A DNA stretch of 64,000 nt, taken from positions 806,001 to 870,000 of the forward strand of contig NZ_JAAZWE010000001.1 in the NCBI RefSeq assembly GCF_013185185.1, read 5' to 3'. This DNA is from Saccharibacillus endophyticus. Its GTDB lineage: Bacteria; Bacillota; Bacilli; Paenibacillales; Paenibacillaceae. The translations under genes were made by a program, and so were the position numbers. The notes below the pieces were generated by a model. That model saw nothing but the letters and a program-made list of their open reading frames with translations. It had not been told where the DNA came from and did not search any database. Positions 34,199 to 44,243 of the stretch are shown here, one piece after another (position 1 is the stretch's first letter; each line of letters begins with the position of its first letter).

Positions 34199-36636
34199 TA
34201 GATTTGATCGCCGGTCGCTCCGACGCCTCCTGCTGCTCCTGCTTTCGCGAACTGCTCACGCAAGGCTACGGCTGCTGCGACCATCGTCTTCAGCGACGGC
34301 ACGACTTCTTCTTCGCGTCGCGTTTTCAGGCCGCAGTCCGGGTTGATCCAGAATTGGGCCGGATCAAGGACTTCAAGCGCGCGCTGCGCGATCGACTCGA
34401 TCTCGGATTGGTCCGGTAAACGCGGGCTGTGGATATCGAATACGCCCAAGCCGATGCCTTTGTCGTACGTATCGTCTTCGAACGCGGATACCAGGTTGCC
34501 GTGGCTGCGCGCCGCTTCGATCGAGATGACGTCGGCGTCAAGGTCGGAGATCGCTTGAATGATATCGCCGAACTCGGCATAGCACATATGCGTGTGGATT
34601 TGCGTTACGTCCTGCACGCTTGTCGTCGAAGCGCGGAACGCATAGACCGCGTCATCCAGGTACGCCTGCCAATCTTCGCGCTTGAGCGGAAGACCTTCGC
34701 GCAGTGCCGGTTCGTCCACTTGAATCATGCCGATGCCGGCTTCTTCCAGCGCACTGACTTCGGAACGAAGAGCCAGAGCGATCTGGTTCTGCACGACGGC
34801 GCGGGACAGATCGTCGCGTACGAACGACCAGTTGTAGATCGTGATCGGGCCTGTCAGCATGCCTTTGACCGGCTTGTCCGTCAGCGATTGCGCGTACGCG
34901 CTTTCCGTTACCGTCATCGGGCTCAGCAGCTTCACGTCTCCGTACAGGATCGGCGGCTTCACGCAGCGCGAACCGTACGATTGTACCCAGGCGAAGGACG
35001 ATGTCGTGAAACCGGCCAACTGCTCGCCGAAGTATTCGACCATGTCGTTACGCTCGAACTCGCCGTGTACCAGCACGTCGATGCCGATCTCTTCTTGGAT
35101 ACGAATCCAACGCTCCGTTTCCGCATGCAGGAACTCAACGTATTGAGCTTCGCTCCACTCTCCTTTTTTCCACTTGCTGCGCGCTTGACGAACTTCGGTG
35201 GTCTGCGGCAGACTTCCGATCGTTGTCGTCGGCAGCAATGGCAGCGGCCAGTGCTTGGCTTGCACGTCGCGGCGCGTCGCGTAAGGCGACAAACGTTCCG
35301 GACGGTTGGCATCCAGCTTGCCCAACGCGTCGCGTACCGATTCGTCGTTGCGTTCCGGCGATGCGTTCAGTGCGGCAACCGCGTCCACGCTTTCCTTGAT
35401 TTCGGCAGCCGCGGCTTCCTCGCCTTCGTTCAGCGCTTTAACCAAAGTCGCGATTTCCGCCAGCTTCTCGTCGGCGAAGCTCAGGCCGTTTTTAATCTTC
35501 GCTTCCAGCTTTTCCTCGCTGCGCGTCGTGACCGGCACGTGCAGCAGGCTCGAAGACGGTTGAATGAACAGCTCTTTCGCGTTTGCGGCTTTTTCGATGC
35601 GACGCAGCAGTTCCAGCTTCACGCTCAGATCGGAACGCCAGATGTTGCGGCCGTCGATGATGCCCACGCCCAGAATCTTATCTTGAGGGAAGCCGTTCTT
35701 TTCGAGAGCAGCCAGGTTGCGACCGCGGTCATAGACGAAGTCAAGGCCGATCGCTTGCACCGGAAGCTGTACCACTTCTTCGTAACGGGATACCGATTCG
35801 AAGTACGTTTGCAGCAGGATGTTCAGCTCAGGCGTAGCGGCATCGAAAGCTTCGTAGATTTTACGCAGGCGCGCAGCGTCTTCGTCGCTGGTTTCCAAAA
35901 CCAGGATCGGCTCGTCGATTTGTACCCATTTCGCTCCGGCTTCGCTCAGTTCCTTTAATACTTGCACGTACAGCGGAATGAGTTCGTCCAGCAGCGAGTC
36001 GAAACGATCGTTTTCGATACCGCGTGCCAACTTCAGCAAGGTGAGCGGGCCGACGATGACAGGTTTTCCGTCGATGCCCAGCTCTTCTTTGGCTTCAAGG
36101 TAGAAGGCCAGCGGGCGGTTGACCGTAAGCTTCGGCGTCAGGCCTTGCAGCTCGGGCACGATATAATGATAGTTCGTGTCGAACCATTTGGTCATCGGCG
36201 AAGCCGCGAATGCTTTTGTACCCCGCGCTACGGCGAAGTAAGCATCCAGTCCATATACGCCTTGTTCGTTCGGAGCAAAGAATTTCGTTCCCGCATCTTT
36301 CGCTGCCGCCGGTTCTTCGTCGTGAGCGCCGCTTGCGCAGTTGCAGTTCTCGTCGTGCGCAGCGGTGTCGGCGCCGCCGGTGAAGCGCTGCGGCACGAGA
36401 CCGAAGGTAAACGCGGTGTCGAGAATGTGATCATAGAGCGAGAAGTCGCCGACCGGAATCAATTCCGCTTTCAGGTCGCGCTGTTTCTTCAGATACTCCA
36501 AACGAAGCTTTTTCGTTTCGCTTTCCAACTCGGCCGCGTCGATCTTGCCCGACCAGTGCGCCTCCAGCAATTTTTTCCATTCCCGTTTTTCGCCGATTCT
36601 CGGATACCCCAAATTCGAACTTTTCGCTTGCGTCAT
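34198..36636 (-). CDS. metE: Cobalamin-independent methionine synthase with an N-terminal insertion
   Basis: Transfers the methyl group of 5-methyl-THF (polyglutamate) to homocysteine. It has 812 residues, about 50 more than common bacterial MetE. Both barrels are complete; the zinc site HTHMCYAEF and the late NPDCGLKTR cysteine are present. The extra length comes mostly from residues 86-128, where a linker with His, Cys, Asp and Glu (HDENCNC, then GAHDEE) replaces a short loop before LDAYFAVARG. The ATG at 36636 follows AGAGGAAG. It is transcribed from a good sigma-A promoter together with the MTHFR fusion; no SAM riboswitch is seen. Confidence 0.95.
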   Translation of the reverse strand: MTQAKSSNLGYPRIGEKREWKKLLEAHWSGKIDAAELESETKKLRLEYLKKQRDLKAELIPVGDFSLYDHILDTAFTFGLVPQRFTGGADTAAHDENCNCASGAHDEEPAAAKDAGTKFFAPNEQGVYGLDAYFAVARGTKAFAASPMTKWFDTNYHYIVPELQGLTPKLTVNRPLAFYLEAKEELGIDGKPVIVGPLTLLKLARGIENDRFDSLLDELIPLYVQVLKELSEAGAKWVQIDEPILVLETSDEDAARLRKIYEAFDAATPELNILLQTYFESVSRYEEVVQLPVQAIGLDFVYDRGRNLAALEKNGFPQDKILGVGIIDGRNIWRSDLSVKLELLRRIEKAANAKELFIQPSSSLLHVPVTTRSEEKLEAKIKNGLSFADEKLAEIATLVKALNEGEEAAAAEIKESVDAVAALNASPERNDESVRDALGKLDANRPERLSPYATRRDVQAKHWPLPLLPTTTIGSLPQTTEVRQARSKWKKGEWSEAQYVEFLHAETERWIRIQEEIGIDVLVHGEFERNDMVEYFGEQLAGFTTSSFAWVQSYGSRCVKPPILYGDVKLLSPMTVTESAYAQSLTDKPVKGMLTGPITIYNWSFVRDDLSRAVVQNQIALALRSEVSALEEAGIGMIQVDEPALREGLPLKREDWQAYLDDAVYAFRASTTSVQDVTQIHTHMCYAEFGDIIQAISDLDADVISIEAARSHGNLVSAFEDDTYDKGIGLGVFDIHSPRLPDQSEIESIAQRALEVLDPAQFWINPDCGLKTRREEEVVPSLKTMVAAAVALREQFAKAGAAGGVGATGDQI

Positions 36637-36707
36637 GTTGATCTTCCTCTCTGCCGGATATTCGGAGGTGCCTGCCTGTCGGCGGCTCGTCCGTGACTTT
36701 GAGTATG

Positions 36708-36736
36708 ATATTAGGCATCCGGCAGCCGAGTGTCAA
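36708..36736 (-). promoter_or_regulatory. Sigma-A promoter of metE
   Basis: On the minus strand TTGACA (36736-36731), 17 bases, TAATAT (36713-36708), leaving a leader of roughly 65 bases. Confidence 0.75.
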
Positions 36737-37012
36737 TCGCTCCCGAAAGCCGACAAGACGGCGTTATAGTCAAATTCCATGCTCAGCTCTCGGAATTCCC
36801 GATAGCCGGCTGCAATCCCCTGTTCACGTTAAAAACGGTCAATCCCTTATCCCGTAAGGATTCGCGGTCTTCCGGCTCCCGAAGACGGCAGCAGAGCCCT
36901 CGAATCGTCTATATCTTCAGGCTATGACTTACTATAGCAAAGACGCATAGACTAAAAATCGAGAAACGGCGCCAAAATAGACATTATGCTGCCTCGCAAA
37001 CATATCTCCGGA
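36737..37012. other. Gene-free stretch upstream of metE
   Basis: No supported gene. I looked on the minus strand for S-box, T-box and other methionine leader motifs and found none. The open frames here lack ribosome binding sites. Confidence 0.5.
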
Positions 37013-37061
37013 CAAAAAAAGAAACCTTGCGCGGCAATATTCGCTCGCGCAGGTTCCCTTT
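37013..37061 (-). terminator. Terminator of the kinase-GGDEF gene
   Basis: On the minus strand ACCTGCGCG pairs with CGCGCAAGGT across a loop, followed by TTTCTTTTTTT. Confidence 0.75.
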
Positions 37062-37077
37062 TCCGTTCCGAAACGAG

Positions 37078-40000
37078 CTACTCGTATTCCGCCATCGTGA
37101 CGCGGTTGCGTCCTTCGTGCTTGGACGTATACAACGCCTCGTCGGCCATTTTATACAGCTTCTCCTCTTCAAGCTCCGTTCCCTGCGCCCACACCGCACC
37201 GATCGATACGGTCACGATGCCAAACCCGGGGTTCCGCGCATGCTCGATCTGCAATGCGGCTACGGCCCGACGCACCTTTTCCGCGAATTCCTTACTTTCT
37301 TCCCGGCTGGCGCCGGGCATCAAAATGCCGAATTCTTCGCCGCCCAGACGAAAAGCAAAGCTTTGTCCGTCAGCGGTGCAGCGCCGGAGCGCGCCGCCCA
37401 GACGCTTCAACACCTGATCCCCTTCATAGTGTCCATACGTATCGTTGTACTTTTTATAGCAGTCGATATCCAACATCAGGCAGGCCAGCGAGTCCTCCTT
37501 TTGATTTGCGCGGGCAATGCTTCCGGCAAATACGGTGTTGAAATGACGACGATTGTAAAGCCCTGTCAACTCATCCGTGACGGACAACCGTTCGATCAAG
37601 TTCAACGACCGATTCAATTCTTCATTATTGCGTTTGAGTTCTTCGGTCCGCTCGGCGACGATCTCCTCAAGGTTTTCTTTGTGGCGTTGAAGTTCCTGTT
37701 CCGCTCTTTTTCTGGCCGTGATATCCTTGACGGTTCCCTGCACCGCCCTCTTGCCGCGATAAGAAACGCCGCTCACCTTGTGGATTGCGGTCACGATCCG
37801 AACGCCGTCCCGGTGAGAAAGCGAAGTCTCGTATTCGGACGGCGTCTCCCTGCCTTCGATTCGGCTTCGGTAATAAAGCTCCACCCGCTCCGCGTCTGCC
37901 GGATGAATAAACGCATTGTACGGCGCGCCCAGCATCTCGTCCGTACGGTAGCCCAGCATTTCCGCCAAGGCGGTATTGACGTAGACGAACCGACCGTCCT
38001 GAATCATGAAAATGCCGTCTTGAATATTATCAACGAGTTCGCGATACTTGGCTTCGGACTGCTCCAACTCTTCATACAGACTCGCATTCTCCAGGGAAAA
38101 GACCATGTCCCGGGAAAGCAAATTGATAATTTTCATTCGTTCTTGCGTAAAAGCGCCCGTAACCAGATTGTTTTCCAAATAGATGACGGCAACGGTCCGG
38201 TTCTGGTTAATGAGCGGCATGCAGACAATGGAACGCGGACGATGAAGCCGAATATACGGATCGCCGGCCAGCGAAGGTTCCGTTCCCGCATCGTCAACGA
38301 TCAGCGTCCTGCCGCTTTCTTCGACCGATCTCAGCAGCGTTTCGGGCAGAGGATCGTATAATGTAGTTTCACGTACGACCACCGAAATTCGATCCCCGTC
38401 CGCGACATAGCGACCTTCAACCATCATCGGACTTTGCCGAAGCAAGATATATCCCCGCTGCGCTCCCGCATTTTTGATGACGATCTCCATCAGCGCCTGA
38501 AGCAGGTGATCCAATTCGATCTCCCGCGAGATCGCTTGCGAGGCCAACATCAAGACATCGAGATCAATGCTGTCCGACGAAGCGGTAAACGTACCGGGCT
38601 GCACGCGTTCATGCGCACGGGAGGTCGTATGCTGCGGATAGCGCTGCGCCAATTGCCTGATCTTGCCTTCCGCTCCCCAGACTGCGTAATAATACACGGC
38701 TTTGCCAAGCAAATAAGCCCCGTAATCGGCATGCCCTTTTTTAAAATGGAAAGCCGCGGCCAGTTCGAATCCCAATGCTTTGTAACGCACCGGCCCCCGA
38801 CTTTCCGCTTCGGCGCATGCCAGATCGTATAATCGGGCAGCTTCGTCCGACCGATCGGATTTTCGTGCGCGTTCCGCCCGCAGCAGCAGCTCGTGCCAAG
38901 CAAAATTATGCGGATTATGGGCAGCCCAGTTTCGAATGCGGCGAAACTCGCGGCCTATTCGATTCTGCCTGCGACGATGCGCTCCGGCGTCATGCAGAGG
39001 ACTTGCGTAAGCGCTGATCAAAAAGCTGTATAGGGCATACTCCTCCATAAAAGCCGAACCCGCCAGCGCGCCTGCGTAAGCTTCGGCCCGGTCCATATAA
39101 TTTGCCGCTTCATCGTATTGTCCGGCGGTGAAGTATTGTTTCATCTTATATAAATAGTAGATCGCGATGCCCGACTTGTAGTCCGCACTCTCCAACTGCG
39201 CCAGGCAAGCCGTCTCGCTAAAATCCGGTCCGTCGAACGATAAAGGGTCCTCCAACAGTCCGGCCAGTCCCCTCCATTGCTGCCGGGCAAGCTTGGCCGT
39301 CGCCAGCGCTTCATGATGTCCCGTATTTTCGATCAAAGCAATATGCTTCTCGCTCTCCTCAATCTGCGCCTTCATATCCAACGCAGGATGCCACAGATTG
39401 ACGTAATAGCACGCATGCGCCAGATACAGCAAATTCCCCGAACGCAAGCCGGAATCGATCGCTTCGCCAAAAGCTTCCGGCAAGCAAGGCCAAGGTTCTT
39501 TCCAGATTCGAGTAAATAATGCCGTCAGCACCTGCGTCGCGCTGCGCGATCGAAGATCGTCAAAGCGATCATGGAGACGAAGCGCCAGACTCCCGAATGC
39601 CCATGCCCCCTTAACGTCTCCCAACCCGGACAACAGCAGCGCGTAGCCGGTAAAAGCAAGTGCCGATTCCGGCGCAATGCCGTACTTGAGCGTCAGCGCC
39701 GTCTTTTTGAGTACGATCAGGCCGAATAAAGGCTGCTCGCCCGAAATAAAAGCAGGCGGAAACATCCCGATCAACAGGCGCATGGCCAGCTTAACCCGGG
39801 GATCGCTCATTTCGCCGCCTTGTTCCAAACGTCGGATCGGGGTACGGGCAAGCTTCAGCTTCACCTTGCCCAATTCGGCGGCAACCGCCGTCATCCGCAC
39901 GCGATCAGGTAAACGAATCCCGAGTAACGACAACCCTTTCTTGCCTGAATCCAACGATTCCTTCATCAGCCCCAAATAAAAATAAAACGCGGCCTGCATC

Positions 40001-42483
40001 TCGTAAAGCCCGGCCGATTCCAGCGGATTTCTTGCTTGAACGATCAATTCTGCGCACGCTTCATCCGCTTCTTCGATCCGGCGGCAAAGATACCCGCATT
40101 CCGCATACAAGAACAAAGCGGCACGCGTCAAATCCGGCCGCGCGATCCAACGCGCGTCCCCCAGCAATTCCGCTGCCGTTCGCGCCAACTCCCATGCCGT
40201 ATCGTAACCGTAAGCCGCTTTTGCCAATCCGGCGGCTTCGATATTCAATCGGATCAAGCACTCCCGCTCCGCTTCATCTTCCATATGCGCAAGTCCTTTG
40301 TTCAAGTGCGCCACAGATTCAAGCAAGTCTTTTGGATATGCAGCCGGGTCAGGACCAAGCTGTTCAAGCCATACTCGGCCGATCCGCAGATGCAGTCGAA
40401 CGATCTCGCTCGGCGATCGCATCTCGTAAGCGGCCTGCTGAATCCGATCATGCCGGAATCGATAATGCGACGATGAACCGACGGAAGCCGCGGATTCCGG
40501 AAGCTCGTAACGGACAATCAATTCTTCTTCGAGCGCTTGCTCCAAGCAGCGGTCTATCGTCGCGCGATCGACTTCGCCGGTCCGTTCAAGCAAGCTTGCG
40601 TCAAATCCCGAACCTAATACTGCCCCAAGCGTCAAGAGCCGCCGAAAATCGCGATCCAGACCCAGCAAACGCTCCATCAATAGCCCCAGCACATCTTCGC
40701 TGACCGGCATTTCCGCAATCCGCTGCACGTCCCACTCCCAGCTTCCCCTGGGCGCATTGAATGCAAGAAGTCCGTCCCGATGCCATTCGCGCAGCGTCTC
40801 CCGAGCGAATAAGGCATTTCCTCGCGTTCGAAGGCGCAAGACTTCCCCCAATGAGCGAACCTTATCCCGATCCGCATGCAGCGTTTCGGCAATCAGCGAT
40901 TCCAGCGCTTCCTGCGTCAACGGACCCAATTCGATCCGACTGACTTCGCGAGAAGCACGAATCCGATCTGCCGAACCGGACAAGGGATGATCTTCGCCCA
41001 GTTCGTCGGAACGATAGCCCCAGACTACGCAAAGTCCGCGCAGCTTCGGATCGAGCAGCAGTCGTTCCACCAACTGAATCTCGGTCGGATCTGCTCGATG
41101 CATATCATCCATAAACAATAACAGCGGTCGTCCGTCATGCAATAATCCTCGAACGAAAGCGGCAAAGCTCAGGAAAAAACGGCTTGTATCTTCAGCCGGA
41201 GCAAGCATATGCAGTTCAGGCGAAGCACCGATCCAAGCTTCAAGTTCCGGAATCAGCCGCGCAATCAACATTCCGCTGCCGTCAAGCTCTCTGCGCAAAT
41301 TTCGGGCCATTTCCGAATGCTGCAAATCGTCCCGATTTTCCTCGACCGCCATCTGGATCATCAAGCCGCGGAACGCCTGAATAAGGGCCGCATGCGGAAG
41401 GCTTCGATTGTAAGGATCGCATTTCCCTTCGGCCCAGCGTCCCTTTTCTCCCGTAACCGCAGTGCGCAGTTCGTTGACAAAGGTCGTCTTGCCCGTCCCC
41501 GCTTCGCCCGACACTTTAAGCAATCTTGGCGGCTTTCCGGCAGCAGAACAAAAAAAGGCTTTAGCCTGAGGAAGCTCGGCTTCCCGACCGTACAACCGCT
41601 GCGGCAGCCGGAATCGTTCCTGACGATCCCGGCTGCCCGGCTCAAAATCCGTTTCGCCACGGATGCAGCGCAATAAATCGGCCTTGATGCCGTATGCAGT
41701 CTGATAACGCTCTTCGGGCGACTTGCTCATCAGCTTCATGATCAAACGGGATAAAGCGGGAGAGGCATGTTCGGGCATAACTTGATGGGGCGGAGCGGGG
41801 TGTTTCGCCATTAACGAAAACAGATACTCCGGCGCGTTCTCTTCCTGATAAGGACGAGAGCCCGCAGCCAGTTCATATAAGGTAACGCCGAAAGAATAAT
41901 AATCGGTCCGAAAGTCGATACTTCGATTGATTCGCCCCGTTTGTTCAGGCGACATATACGAGAGGCTGCCTTCCGGTAATTCAGCCTGTCTCAAGCTATC
42001 GATATCGACGGATGCGGAGTCTTCGGACAATCCGAAATCAATCAGCCGAAGCCGGTTAGTCGTCATGTTCCAGATCAAGTTGGCAGGTTTGACGTCTTTA
42101 TGGATAACGCCGCGCGCGTGCACTTCGCCCAAAATTTCGATAAAAGCGACCATTGCGCGCAGGAACGACTCGGGGTCGGGACGCTTTTCCGCCCAGATCC
42201 GATCCAACGAACGCCCGCCGATATCTTCCAGCTGCAACAGCAGCATTCCCCCGCGTTCTTCGAGCCGAATCGGGCGTATAACCCCTTCTACTTCGGCACT
42301 TAATTTTTCCAGCAGGCGATGTTCCTTTTTGAATCGAATCACTTCCTGCGAATCCGCTGATCCCGAACGCAATATTTTCAAAATCACGGTCTCGCCGGAA
42401 TCTTCATTTATTGCACGATAAACGGCTCTGCGGCCATTGTCGGAAAAGGTTTCGATAATAGTAAAACGATCAATTGTTGTCAT
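37078..42483 (-). CDS. Giant signalling protein: Ser/Thr kinase - AAA ATPase - helical repeats - GAF - PAS - GGDEF
   Basis: A 1801-residue soluble protein. The kinase domain (about 5-275) has Lys36, Glu54, HKD (128-130), Asn135 and DFG (149-151), so it looks active. A STAND/AAA_16-type ATPase follows, with Walker A GEAGTGKT (326-333) and Walker B LLLFMDD. Then comes a long helical, TPR-like region (about 700-1290), a GAF domain (about 1320-1470), a PAS domain (about 1490-1610), a short coiled coil and a C-terminal diguanylate cyclase (1634-1801) with an intact GGEEF (about 1714-1718). No RxxD inhibitory site is seen. ATG 42483 is chosen because AAAGGTGG precedes it. The layout recalls large cyanobacterial and Paenibacillus hybrid kinases. 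It should link nucleotide- or ligand-triggered phosphorylation to c-di-GMP synthesis; targets are unknown. Confidence 0.9.
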   Translation of the reverse strand: MTTIDRFTIIETFSDNGRRAVYRAINEDSGETVILKILRSGSADSQEVIRFKKEHRLLEKLSAEVEGVIRPIRLEERGGMLLLQLEDIGGRSLDRIWAEKRPDPESFLRAMVAFIEILGEVHARGVIHKDVKPANLIWNMTTNRLRLIDFGLSEDSASVDIDSLRQAELPEGSLSYMSPEQTGRINRSIDFRTDYYSFGVTLYELAAGSRPYQEENAPEYLFSLMAKHPAPPHQVMPEHASPALSRLIMKLMSKSPEERYQTAYGIKADLLRCIRGETDFEPGSRDRQERFRLPQRLYGREAELPQAKAFFCSAAGKPPRLLKVSGEAGTGKTTFVNELRTAVTGEKGRWAEGKCDPYNRSLPHAALIQAFRGLMIQMAVEENRDDLQHSEMARNLRRELDGSGMLIARLIPELEAWIGASPELHMLAPAEDTSRFFLSFAAFVRGLLHDGRPLLLFMDDMHRADPTEIQLVERLLLDPKLRGLCVVWGYRSDELGEDHPLSGSADRIRASREVSRIELGPLTQEALESLIAETLHADRDKVRSLGEVLRLRTRGNALFARETLREWHRDGLLAFNAPRGSWEWDVQRIAEMPVSEDVLGLLMERLLGLDRDFRRLLTLGAVLGSGFDASLLERTGEVDRATIDRCLEQALEEELIVRYELPESAASVGSSSHYRFRHDRIQQAAYEMRSPSEIVRLHLRIGRVWLEQLGPDPAAYPKDLLESVAHLNKGLAHMEDEAERECLIRLNIEAAGLAKAAYGYDTAWELARTAAELLGDARWIARPDLTRAALFLYAECGYLCRRIEEADEACAELIVQARNPLESAGLYEMQAAFYFYLGLMKESLDSGKKGLSLLGIRLPDRVRMTAVAAELGKVKLKLARTPIRRLEQGGEMSDPRVKLAMRLLIGMFPPAFISGEQPLFGLIVLKKTALTLKYGIAPESALAFTGYALLLSGLGDVKGAWAFGSLALRLHDRFDDLRSRSATQVLTALFTRIWKEPWPCLPEAFGEAIDSGLRSGNLLYLAHACYYVNLWHPALDMKAQIEESEKHIALIENTGHHEALATAKLARQQWRGLAGLLEDPLSFDGPDFSETACLAQLESADYKSGIAIYYLYKMKQYFTAGQYDEAANYMDRAEAYAGALAGSAFMEEYALYSFLISAYASPLHDAGAHRRRQNRIGREFRRIRNWAAHNPHNFAWHELLLRAERARKSDRSDEAARLYDLACAEAESRGPVRYKALGFELAAAFHFKKGHADYGAYLLGKAVYYYAVWGAEGKIRQLAQRYPQHTTSRAHERVQPGTFTASSDSIDLDVLMLASQAISREIELDHLLQALMEIVIKNAGAQRGYILLRQSPMMVEGRYVADGDRISVVVRETTLYDPLPETLLRSVEESGRTLIVDDAGTEPSLAGDPYIRLHRPRSIVCMPLINQNRTVAVIYLENNLVTGAFTQERMKIINLLSRDMVFSLENASLYEELEQSEAKYRELVDNIQDGIFMIQDGRFVYVNTALAEMLGYRTDEMLGAPYNAFIHPADAERVELYYRSRIEGRETPSEYETSLSHRDGVRIVTAIHKVSGVSYRGKRAVQGTVKDITARKRAEQELQRHKENLEEIVAERTEELKRNNEELNRSLNLIERLSVTDELTGLYNRRHFNTVFAGSIARANQKEDSLACLMLDIDCYKKYNDTYGHYEGDQVLKRLGGALRRCTADGQSFAFRLGGEEFGILMPGASREESKEFAEKVRRAVAALQIEHARNPGFGIVTVSIGAVWAQGTELEEEKLYKMADEALYTSKHEGRNRVTMAEYE

Positions 42484-42575
42484 GGTCCCATTCCACCTTT
42501 GGCCGCCGATTCTCTTATTAATTCTTAGCATATCCCATATCATCGGTTGAGGGAAGCCGATTGCGTCCGGACGCG

Positions 42576-42604
42576 AAAAAGCCAACTGCAAGATTGCAGC
42601 TGGC
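42576..42604 (-). terminator. Terminator of the DUF6612-like lipoprotein gene
   Basis: On the minus strand AGCCAGCTGCAA pairs with TTGCAGTTGGCT over a short loop, followed by TTTT. Confidence 0.8.
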
Positions 42605-42618
42605 TGAAAATCGCGGTG

Positions 42619-43512
42619 TTATTGTGCGCTATCTACGACATCTTGAGGAACGGTGATCGCTTCGATCTCGTTGTGCTTCGAAATCGTGCTGTCCATGACC
42701 ATATGCATCGACATGCTCATGGCTTGGTCTCCTTCTCCGCTTTCCGCCGACATCGTCATGTCAATCAGCGATTTGGTCGGATAGAACGTTTCTTTGTTTA
42801 GCGCGTAAGTGAGGTTCATTTCTTCGATGTTCATTTGATCGAGAGCCGCCGCGGATTGTTCGTCGCTGCCTCCCAGCATGTCCGAAGCCATGGATTTGAT
42901 TTTATCGCCCGACAGCGATGCGGTCAGCACGTAATCGTCGCCTTCTTCGGTCACTTTCATGTCGCTGGCCACGGATTTGAATTGATCGAACGAAGATTCC
43001 AGATTCGATCCGCTTTCCAGCGTGGCCATCATTTGCGAACGCTGTTCTTCCGGAAGCTTTCTCCATTGTCCTTCCACTTCCATGTAGACCGCGTCGGCCG
43101 TAATGTACTGCTTGATATCGGTCGAAGCGCCTGCCGCATCGGTTTTGATTTCTTGGTAGCCGCTAATCGCCGGATCAAGCACAATATCGGTATTCATGTT
43201 CGTTTTGGACGTATTTTCTTCGCCGTTAAGCGTCATGCTTTGATCGATATTCGCGACCATGTTGTAACTTTTCAGTTCTTTGGTCGCTTCTTGAGCTTTG
43301 TTCAGCAGTTCTTCGGCCGACATCGACGATGCCTCGGCCGCCGGTTCTTCCGCAGCAGGCGTTTCTGTTGCTTCAGCGGCTGGCGCTTCCGCAGGCGCCG
43401 TCGTATCCGTCGCTGCCGGAGTTTCGGTAGTTGCCGTTTCCTCGTTGTTTCCGCAGGCTGTAATGCTTACAACCAACATCGCCGAAAATACGGCGGTCCA
43501 AAGTTTTTTCAT
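42619..43512 (-). CDS. Lipoprotein, DUF6612-like
   Basis: A 297-residue secreted lipoprotein. The signal peptide ends in the lipobox SITAC (Cys20). A low-complexity linker of Ala, Pro, Glu and Thr (about 24-62, with repeated PAAE and TETPAAE units) leads to a globular domain of about 230 residues with the pattern SYNMVANIDQSMTLNGEEN ... YALNKETFYPTKSLIDMTMS. This resembles the LppX/LolA-like fold seen in DUF6612 proteins, which suggests binding of a hydrophobic ligand at the outer face of the membrane. GGAGGGG precedes the ATG at 43512. It is monocistronic. Confidence 0.8.
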   Translation of the reverse strand: MKKLWTAVFSAMLVVSITACGNNEETATTETPAATDTTAPAEAPAAEATETPAAEEPAAEASSMSAEELLNKAQEATKELKSYNMVANIDQSMTLNGEENTSKTNMNTDIVLDPAISGYQEIKTDAAGASTDIKQYITADAVYMEVEGQWRKLPEEQRSQMMATLESGSNLESSFDQFKSVASDMKVTEEGDDYVLTASLSGDKIKSMASDMLGGSDEQSAAALDQMNIEEMNLTYALNKETFYPTKSLIDMTMSAESGEGDQAMSMSMHMVMDSTISKHNEIEAITVPQDVVDSAQ

Positions 43513-43722
43513 TATGTACCCCTCCTGGTTTCTGATAAATATGTCTCTTCGGCTTATTAAACCAAAGCGCCTTGTTTTTAACGCTTTTATGACAAATTAA
43601 CGCCTAAAGCGATAAAGAACAAAGCTTTTCCATGTTATCAATACACCCGGCAAGGGAATACCCGTCATTCGAACGAATTACTGACTGGGGCTTTTCTCAC
43701 GTAAGATTGGGACTTATGTCTT

Positions 43723-44073
43723 TTAATCCAATTCGGCTCGGGAAAAGAGATCGCGAATCAAAGCGTCATCCTCGCAAGCGTCTTTGAATGCGTAAACGAA
43801 CAGCTCCAACGCTTCGACATCGTCTGAATAGGCAGCAAACATGTCGGCTTCCGGATCAAACTTGACGCGGTCGGCAAGATGCGGCATTTTCTCTTCCAGG
43901 AATACGGCGGCGAGAGAACCCCAATCATAACCGCTTCCTTCAAACCCGTCATCCGCACGCTCCGCAAACACTTCGTTCTTGTAAAGTCCGGCACTCAAGA
44001 TTACCGAAGCTTTTCCTTCACCGTGGTCTACCCATTTGAACGGCTCCATGCCGTGTTTGGCTTCTTCCGTCAT
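43723..44073 (-). CDS. Imm51-like immunity protein, no toxin nearby
   Basis: A 116-residue cytosolic acidic protein. The segment GYDWGSLAAVFLEEKMP (about 48-64), FDPEADMFAAYS and the end LFSRAELD match what I know of immunity protein 51, a family found beside polymorphic toxins. No secreted toxin, LXG or YeeF-type gene is in the neighbourhood, so it is an orphan or a resistance gene against neighbours. GGAGGAAAA lies before the ATG at 44073. It could have a housekeeping role. Confidence 0.75.
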   Translation of the reverse strand: MTEEAKHGMEPFKWVDHGEGKASVILSAGLYKNEVFAERADDGFEGSGYDWGSLAAVFLEEKMPHLADRVKFDPEADMFAAYSDDVEALELFVYAFKDACEDDALIRDLFSRAELD

Positions 44074-44243
44074 CTTCTTTTCCTCCTTGATCCAATTTGA
44101 TAAAAAACTTCCCCGTATCAGTTTACTACACCCTGGCTATGGCACACAAAATGCTTTCATGGCCTTCTCGATAAAAAGCTGTACGGCCGGCGATGATCGC
44201 GGGCAGCGTCATGCAAGAAAGCAGACCTGCTTTCTTCATTTCT

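Noticed and set aside
34429..35958. Open frame of 509 codons on the plus strand opposite metE
   Set aside because: A mirror of metE codon bias; no motif and no start signal.
36637..37012. S-box or T-box leader upstream of metE
   Set aside because: None of the conserved strings of these leaders is present, and the promoter leaves too short a leader.
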